Shown here: positions 10,016-15,216 of the stretch, piece after piece
Numbering within the stretch: position 1 is the stretch's first letter
Layout: the number at the start of each line of letters is the position of its first letter
Assembly (NCBI GenBank): GCA_019155205.2
Contig: JAHNZQ020000010.1
Location: 1,650,786-1,666,001, forward strand
Direction of reading: 5' to 3'
Length of the DNA stretch: 15,216 nt
Source of the DNA: Gracilaria vermiculophylla
Taxonomy: Eukaryota > Rhodophyta > Florideophyceae > Gracilariales > Gracilariaceae
Notes under the pieces: generated by a model
What the model was told of the DNA's origin: nothing
Databases searched by the model: none
The model's input: only the letters and a program-made list of their open reading frames with translations
Made by a program: the position numbers and the translations under genes

Positions 10016-11477
10016 CTACTTATCGTCATTCGATATCCATCGAGACGGTATACTCGTTTGCCGCGCTCTCCTGGACGAAGCTTTCCAAAAGGTGGTTCCG
10101 ACGAGCCTATGGGCGAGGGTGTTTTATCTCTCGCACTTTCATCGCACCGCCGGGCACCTCGGTGGATCGCGCTTGTACTTTGCCATGAAGAGGGAGTTCT
10201 ACTAGCCAAAAATGTCTAATGACACCTTTCAAAAGGTAGCGAGTTGCCACTCGTGCGTCGTGGCAAGGGAAAATATCCACAAGCACCGGACACAGCTCAA
10301 TCTGTTCCGGCCTTGAGGACCTTTAAAGTTCGTGGCCATGGATATTTCGGGTCCCCTCCCTAAGTCGGAGAGAGGGCACCGAATTATCCTCAAGATCATC
10401 GATGAGTTCTCAAAGATTACGCGCGCCATTCCCCTGCGGAGGGCCACCGCAGCAGTAATTGCCGACAAGTTTCTGAAGAGCTGGATTTTCCCATATGGCA
10501 TCCCATAGTATTTCCTTACGAAAAACAGACCCCAGGTCGCCGCGAAGCTATTCAGCGCCATCTCCAGAATGCTGGGGATGAAGCAGGTGCTCACTACAGC
10601 ATTTTACAGCCAGAGCAACGGAAAGGCGGAGAGGTCTAACAAAAGTATCGCCTCAAGGTTGAGACACAACGTTGCAGACCATCAAAACGATTGGAACGCA
10701 CACGTGGGCTCACCCACGTATGCATACAAACTGCAGTTGCACCGCTCCACGAGGACCTCCCCTTTACATCTAGTGCTCTCGCGCATTCCGCCTGTTGCCG
10801 TCACTACGTCACGCACCACGATGAACCCGGCGTGTGTGCCACAGGTACCAACAGCGGCTGAAGCGAAACGCTTTATTTTAAGGCGGTCAGACGACGCGCT
10901 CTCCATCGCAAAGACGAGACTCAACTCCTCGCAGAGAAGATTTGAAAAGGATTTCGACCGGAATGGGAAAGAAGGCTCTCAGCCGAAGAACAGCGACGAA
11001 ACGGTCCTCAACAAGCCTGGAAATGCATCCGATGAACCGCCGAAGATCATGTGCAGGTTAGCGCAAAACACGTCGGGGTCTCCCAAAGTCCTGAAAACTT
11101 ATAAGGACACTGTCGCCATTGAGGTAAACAGGCTCTGAGAGGGCGTCTTCAGTGACAGAGTGGCGAACGTGCTGACGCTCAGCCCTTCAGGAATTCCCGC
11201 CACCCCACCTCAAAGGCCACGCGTTGAACGTCCTCATTAGACCACCTCGAGAGCGACGACACCGCTAGATACTGGAACTCTCATCACACGTCTCTGTGAA
11301 CCATTGATGGAAGCTCCGGACGCTATTATGACCCCTTAAGGTGATATCCTCTACGTAGTAGACCATATCGTCTTTCCCCGACAATCCCCTGCAGGGATAC
11401 CATACCGAGTCCACTGGTACGGTTACACCTCAAAAAGTACACCTCATTTTCTTGTACTTCCACTTCGTGTAGAATAA
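9978..11477 (+). pseudogene. pol: Integrase with C-terminal chromodomain (end of pol)
   Basis: Inserts element cDNA; the chromodomain is thought to steer integration to modified chromatin. One frame runs throughout. The zinc finger is H-x4-H region HFHRTAGH (10134-10157) and CHSC (10245-10256). The core has FVAMDISGPLPKSERGH with the first catalytic Asp at 10341. The second catalytic position, in FLTKNRPQ, carries Lys (10521). The Glu in SNGKAERSN is kept at 10629. Next are HRSTRTSPLHLVLSRIPP and a basic tail. From 11340, LYVVDHIVFPRQSPAGIPYR followed by VHWYGYTS fits the first strands of a chromodomain; its WEP end is worn away. Stops at about 10198, 10312, 10506, 11136, 11236 and 11337 show inactivity. 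Strand continuity with RT/RNase H and matching order place it in the same pol. Confidence 0.88.
11340..11474 (+). pseudogene. Chromodomain relic at the end of integrase
   Basis: About 45 codons after an in-frame stop at 11337. The pattern Y-V-V-D-x-I-V, a G-I-P-Y-R-V loop and H-W-Y-G-Y match the chromodomain pattern 'Y-x-V-E-x-I ... Y-x-V-x-W-x-G-Y'. Two of the three usual aromatic cage positions are represented (Y in LYVV, W in VHWYG). The third, in the T-W-E-P segment, is not visible (TPHFLVLP). It sits where chromoviruses carry it. The alternative, that this is only a variable integrase tail, is less likely given the W-x-G-Y block. Confidence 0.65.
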
Positions 11478-12074
11478 ACGTTCTGTGGCCTTCACTATCA
11501 AAAAAAAAATCACGTTAGCCTACCATCATTTTGATACCCACACAAAGCTGTTTAGTTTTGTTTGTTACTTAATATTTCCTTCACAATGCAAAAGGTGTCT
11601 CAGTTTGATGTATCTATTCCACGACAACATCAAATTAATGGTAAAGTGCAATGCTTATAGCTTATTGAAACCAGAAACCAGTGCCATCGATTCAACAGTT
11701 GATTTGGCGTACGATTACACTGAAAGAAGAGCTTAAGAACTTGATTGCACTTTTATGGACAAACAAGTCTTTAAATTTCGGAGATATACATAGAGAGTAC
11801 AGTTAAAACAATTGAGGCAACCTACACCCTCATTTCCTTGTATGTCACTTTTTCAGCTCGAATTGAAGAAATATGTTTCGTAAATTATATGGGGGAAACC
11901 AAAACTCATGAGATTTTGCGATAAAAAATTCTCTGATTTTTGCACTTTATTCGGTATTTACAAAATACTAGCGTTGCCATACGGTGAGGTCTGCAGACAG
12001 TTTATAGTTATGAGTACGTTTGCTTGTGTTCTATTGCATTATGGACACTACTAGTGTCTATCGGACCAGTGTGG

Positions 12075-12113
12075 TGACCTGATAGGAGGTCAAATTGACC
12101 TCATAGGAAGTCA
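12075..12113. repeat. Array of AGGTCA/TGACCT hexamers (two diverged 21-bp units)
   Basis: TGACCT-GATAGG-AGGTCA-AAT is followed at once by TGACCT-CATAGG-AAGTCA; the two units match at 16 of 18 positions. At the junction, GAGGTCAAATTGACCTC (12086-12102) is a perfect inverted repeat with 8-base arms and a 1-base centre. AGGTCA-n3-TGACCT (12087-12101) has the form of an inverted-repeat-3 nuclear-receptor site (the consensus estrogen response element). The outer hexamers form everted repeats with 6-base spacing. The sequence pattern is certain; any regulatory role is speculation. Confidence 0.55.
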
Positions 12114-12301
12114 TCGCAACATCCCAGAAAAAGAAAAATAATAAAAAGGAATTGGACCCGTAGGCTAATACATTGAAAATTTTAAAATTAAAATATTGTT
12201 AACCAGGGCCGCCTGTGAACGGAACAAATTTGTAGAACATGCCATGAGCTATCACAGCATCTCAGTGGTCATCAGATTACATGAAAGCAACACATATGAA
12301 G

Positions 12302-12345
12302 TTCGAACCTCGATGAGTTTTTAAAAACTCAGAATCTCGTTCGAA
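12302..12345. repeat. Hairpin-forming inverted repeat
   Basis: A perfect 16-base palindrome (GAGTTTTTAAAAACTC, 12315-12330) is flanked by outer arms TTCGAAC (12302-12308) and GTTCGAA (12339-12345). This makes an interrupted stem with inner loops of 6 and 8 bases. It could be a relic of a foldback element's end or simply a structured AT-rich site. No target duplication or second copy was found nearby. Confidence 0.5.
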
Positions 12346-12552
12346 AGCTTCACTAGTTCTAAAAATATTTAAACTTTCAGAACATTTTTGATACCCACGT
12401 GAACAGCAGCCAAATTAAAGTAATCTCTGGCAAAAGTTGAAGCTTTGTAAAAGAGTTTAAATAATCTAGGAAGTTAAAATAAATCGGACTGAATTAGTAG
12501 ATGGCGTAAGGTAAAGGATCTTTTGCGCAACATTTGCATTTAAATATGGAAT

Positions 12553-13030
12553 TTATCTTTAAAAACAAATATTGTCAACATTATTTTCATTTCTTTTAGA
12601 CATTATGCTTCCCTATAATATGACCTTCCTCAATATTTTTCAGAAACCAATCTCTATTTTAATACATGTAAGACATACAAAACATCTTTTTTTTTCATTG
12701 AATAGCATCTAGATTATAAGAACTTCGTTTTCGGTCATTTCCTTAAGATACTATGCTTCCGTATACAGTGAAGCTTTTCACTTTGTTTCATAAAACAATC
12801 TCTAATTTTGTACAAGTCTGACATAAAAACCTTTTTTTTTTAAATAGCATCCAGAACATGAAACCTTTGTTTTCGATCATCTCTTTTACATATTGTGCTT
12901 CTATATACAAAGACACTCTCTAAAGTATTTCATGAAACAATCTCTACTTTCGTAAAAGTGTCAAATAAAAAAACTAATTTGTTTTCCTTAAATAGCGTCC
13001 ATAACATATAAACTTCCTTTTCGGTAAACG
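12553..13030. repeat. Tandem repeat, unit about 145 bp, about 3.3 copies
   Basis: The marker AATAGC(A/G)TC recurs at 12701, 12843 and 12991 (spacing 142 and 148). ATGCTTCC or its variant recurs at 12605, 12753 and 12895 (spacing 148 and 142). Each unit also shares TTCGGTCATTTC-like, CA(T)AAACAATCTCTA-like and long T-tract blocks. Copies are diverged. The first unit (from about 12553) is weakly defined at its start, and the last is partial, ending about 13030. It resembles a short satellite or minisatellite array and lies just beyond the 3' end of the piggyBac relic, so it could have been part of that element's non-coding flank. Confidence 0.75.
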
Positions 13031-13260
13031 TTGCATTAATTGCATCGTCTTTGATATATAGCTTTTGGGAACATTCCATTCTTTGATTTTCTTCTTCTAT
13101 TGGTCTGCATTAAATGCAAGCGAGTTTAAGCAAATATTGGCCGTTCATGAATAATTTCATTTTCCGTTTCATTTCTGTTCATTAGACCTGTGGTGTCTCA
13201 AGTCCTTTCTATTCATTAACATACCAAGTCACAATAAAAATAGTGTGATCTTTTAACGGT

Positions 13261-14293
13261 CTAGCTTCCATTTGCTGCGTTATACAGTTTCCACGCATCC
13301 ACAATGAAAATCGTGAAAAAGAGCAACCAACTCGAAATGACCAGTTTATTAAGTCTATTTTTTTCTCAAGTTTGAAATCATCTTGTCGGCATCTCTTATG
13401 CGATCGATCATTGAATATAATTTGCGATATTTGTCATAACGCTCAGGAGTTGCAACCTCAAATTCTCTTTTCCTAGAAATAATTCCCTCCCATCTCCATC
13501 TGTCCCTGCCGATAAGAGTACCAGGATTAACCGTGCCCGAGGTTGAAACAAAATATTTTCTGTCTCGATCCTTTCAGAATACGCACCTTGGTTCACTATC
13601 AGTGACGCTTCCTTTTGAAACCATAGATATACAGTCAACTCTGTTGTTTAAAGTGATATCAGGTATATGTTTCATAATAAAGTTCTTAGAAGCCTTTTCG
13701 ATTACTCCAGTACATCTCATCCGTTTTTACATGAGTGCAACAGCGGTGTTGACGAACACGAAAAAATAATCGCCGCATACGAAACGATATGATCCAAACC
13801 GCGGTTGTACTAAACGACGTAAAGTAGCCGTCCCATGGACACTATCGGAATCATAATCCTGGTCCGGACTATTAGCACCGATATCGAGTTCAATATTCAG
13901 CATTGTACCACTTTTTCAACATTAAACAGCTTACAGTTCCAGACCATTTTTGTGCCTTCCGTTCAATGCTGTAAATTGTAGAAGCCCAACATCAATCCAA
14001 TGAGCTCCTAGTACGTATCCCAGTGACATTCCTTCATCAATACATAAATTATGTGATGGCCTGACAAAAGACAAGCGATGATGATTGCCCGTCTTCACAA
14101 AAGCGGCTATGAAGGCCCATCGTTCGACTATTTTCCTTTCAGTCACACTATTTTCACTAAGAAATATGCATCTCCTCAGCGATTCGAAGCTGTTTCGTGA
14201 CATACCCATCCCAATAAGTTTTTGTGCAATAAAATTAGAAAAAAGCTCAATACTCCAAAGATCTCGTTTATTACAAAACTCAATACTAGTCAT
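13261..14293 (-). pseudogene. piggyBac-type transposase (DDE) pseudogene, N-terminus missing
   Basis: piggyBac transposases cut and paste at TTAA. One minus frame from 14293 to about 13370 shows the family order. LWSIELFSNFIAQKL and MSRNSFESLRRCIF match the helical part before the core. PSHNLCIDEGMS carries the first catalytic Asp (14036-14038). GRHKNGLEL follows, then after three stops KSGTMLNIELDIG. GSYRFVCGDYFFVFVNTA carries the second Asp (13769-13771). KYFVSTSGTVNPG and ERYDKYRKLYSMIDRIRDAD correspond to the 'YNxxMGGVDxxD' block with the third acidic site. After a stop and frame change, SSWLLFFTIFIVDAWKLYN fits the following 'FxxLLDxxxVNAxxLY' helix; a stop lies at 13261-13263. Six or more disruptions show it is dead. 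No acidic N-terminal region or terminal inverted repeats were found. Confidence 0.8.
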
Positions 14294-14643
14294 TAAAACA
14301 AGAAATCCAAAATTTTCGAGCAGCTCCCGACCTGGGAATCGTCGAGCGCTTTTGCTTTTTAGTCAAAGTTTTGTTCTGTGAACTAAAGTGTAACTGGTGC
14401 ATAGAAAACCCCCAGAAAATGGAATTAAATGCAGTCATTCCTGAACAAGCGTAACGAGGTGAGATAAAATCTTCTGCTGTGCCAATAACTTTTAACTAAT
14501 GATTTCGCATTGAACGATTCAGAGGACTCAAAGTCGTACAGGTCTTTAGTTTCTGACGATTAGCAATAGTTGATTGGCGTATTGTAGGCTGAGTTTCATC
14601 ATCTGGCCCGCTTTTGCAATTTTTGCATATTTGGTGGTGTCAC
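14294..14643. other. Spacer between piggyBac relic and downstream LTR; no gene recognised
   Basis: On the minus strand this is where the roughly 200-250 N-terminal codons of the transposase would lie. Only a few residues just upstream (around ENFGFLVL) could belong to it. The rest has many stops and no resemblance. The LTR begins abruptly at 14644 after GGTGGTGTCAC, so the missing N-terminus may lie beyond the inserted retroelement, outside the window, or may have been lost. Confidence 0.4.
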
Positions 14644-15216
14644 TGTAGTACAGTGGCTCCTAAGGAAATAGAATGGTTTGGCCGTATGGTATAATATTCT
14701 TAAGGAGGGCTCGTATTTTATTAGCTGGGCCACGTGGTGCATAATCCCGCCCGCGTGCGCTACAGTATCCTTGACGGACGGTAGAATAATTTTTTATTGT
14801 AGTTAATTTGTGCAGATAATTAGTACAGTAGCGAGACCTGCCGAGGCGGGCTCCCGGCTTGATACTTAATCTACCGGTTGAGCTCCACCTCTGGGGAAGA
14901 AAAGACAAGCATCCTTGAGTCTTCATCTACTTTTCCGGTTGGAGTCTCTCGTCGATCAACCTCAGATTTCTAAGCCGCCGATCCCTAGGTCGCATCAAAG
15001 CAGCGACTGTAGGAGCGTTGTCCGCCCAGTGAACCTCCCCCTCCGCTTGGTGCTTGCAGATCCTCTTTAAGAATTCCCGCGGCTCGCGACAGCGGATACC
15101 GGAGACCACCTTTAGGAACGCACGCCTTTGGAGTCAACAAAAACTCCTAACGAACGTTGTGCTTTACTACCTCGAGAGGAGGGCTGACAGTACCACAGTC
15201 ACAATAGCTCATTTTC
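14644..15216 (+). repeat. LTR plus start of internal region of another copy of the same family
   Basis: Begins TGTAGTACAGTGGCTCC and matches 360-1 reversed (about 85% by eye) and 4419 onward. The alignment with the 4419 copy continues to the window end: the TTGTGC at 15157 matches that at 4931, and GAGGGCTGACAGTACCACA matches the leader/gag-proximal sequence near 4955-4975. A 5' LTR followed by internal sequence is therefore the best reading, and a further element probably extends past 15216. Preceding bases are GTCAC; the target duplication cannot be checked because the other end is not in the window. No gag reading frame can be judged from what is visible. Confidence 0.75.

Larger units (their letters stand above)
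4419..11477 (+). mobile_element. Decayed chromodomain-type Ty3/Gypsy LTR retrotransposon lacking its 3' LTR
   Basis: The order is LTR, gag, protease, reverse transcriptase, RNase H, integrase, chromodomain. This is the Ty3/Gypsy order (integrase last); Ty1/Copia has integrase before reverse transcriptase. A C-terminal chromodomain is typical of the chromovirus branch. Modules are collinear and about full length, but many in-frame stops and several frameshifts show long inactivity. Sequence recognisable as element ends at the pol stop at 11475-11477. The DNA beyond is AT-rich and does not match the 5' LTR, so the right end was lost or never present. Substituted positions are mixed in type, without an obvious C-to-T bias by eye. 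Confidence 0.85.
11478..12552. other. AT-rich spacer without recognised gene
   Basis: No frame resembles a known family. An open stretch at 11485-11736 (83 codons) has no recognisable domain and is probably chance. The region holds several inverted repeats, annotated separately at 12041-12061, 12075-12113 and 12302-12345. The main element's 3' LTR would be expected at its left edge and is not seen. Confidence 0.5.

Noticed and set aside
4419..11477. RIP-like or deaminase mutation signature as the cause of the many stops
   Set aside because: Stops come from varied codons and are not dominated by C-to-T or G-to-A changes by eye; ordinary neutral decay fits.
11485..11736. 83-codon plus-strand open frame after the element
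   Set aside because: No domain, no codon-use signal and no splice or neighbour context.
12061..12180. Plus-strand basic stretch (RKRKIIKRNW) as a possible piggyBac N-terminal fragment
   Set aside because: It is on the opposite strand from the piggyBac relic and flanked by stops; A-rich DNA gives Lys/Arg runs.
12230..12330. tRNA-like B box (AGTTCGAACCTC) with a CTCAGTGG-like A box upstream
   Set aside because: The putative T-stem arms do not pair and no acceptor stem can be formed.
11529..12398. 13-base word TTTTGATACCCAC present at 11529 and 12386
   Set aside because: Similarity does not extend beyond the word; likely chance in AT-rich DNA.

Overview
The window is eukaryotic, repeat-rich DNA. 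No intact gene was found in its 15.2 kb, and there is no bacterial-style gene packing, rRNA, tRNA or CRISPR array. It is made of decayed transposable elements of moderate GC set in AT-rich, apparently non-coding DNA. Recognised families are a Ty3/Gypsy element with a C-terminal chromodomain, a second Ty3/Gypsy integrase of a different type, and a piggyBac transposase. These occur in many animals and in some oomycetes and fungi, so the host cannot be named from the sequence alone.

Layout. 1-360 is an LTR in reverse orientation, cut by the window edge. 361-2000 holds a minus-strand Ty3/Gypsy integrase relic (about 1175-2000) and degraded DNA between it and the LTR. 2001-4418 is mostly AT-rich with no recognised gene. 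4419-11477 is the main element: an LTR plus leader (4419-about 4937), a gag relic (5147-about 7600), then protease, reverse transcriptase, RNase H, integrase and a chromodomain ending at a stop at 11475-11477. No 3' LTR follows. 11478-13260 is AT-rich and contains a hormone-response-element-like palindrome array (12075-12113), hairpins and a tandem repeat of about 145 bp (about 12553-13030). 13261-14293 is a minus-strand piggyBac transposase pseudogene without a recognisable N-terminus. 14644-15216 is a third copy of the same LTR plus leader, on the plus strand, probably the start of another element running out of the window.

The retroelement domains are in standard order and would together have encoded one replication cycle. 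Every module is broken by stops and frameshifts. Three active sites also carry substitutions: the protease DTG reads DTE, the reverse transcriptase YxDD reads YIED, and the second integrase Asp reads Lys. Nothing here looks functional today. I saw no convincing new biological system. The items most worth checking are the AGGTCA/TGACCT array at 12075-12113, the three related LTRs in mixed orientation with no partner at 11477, and the apparent mismatch between the reverse LTR and the integrase beside it.
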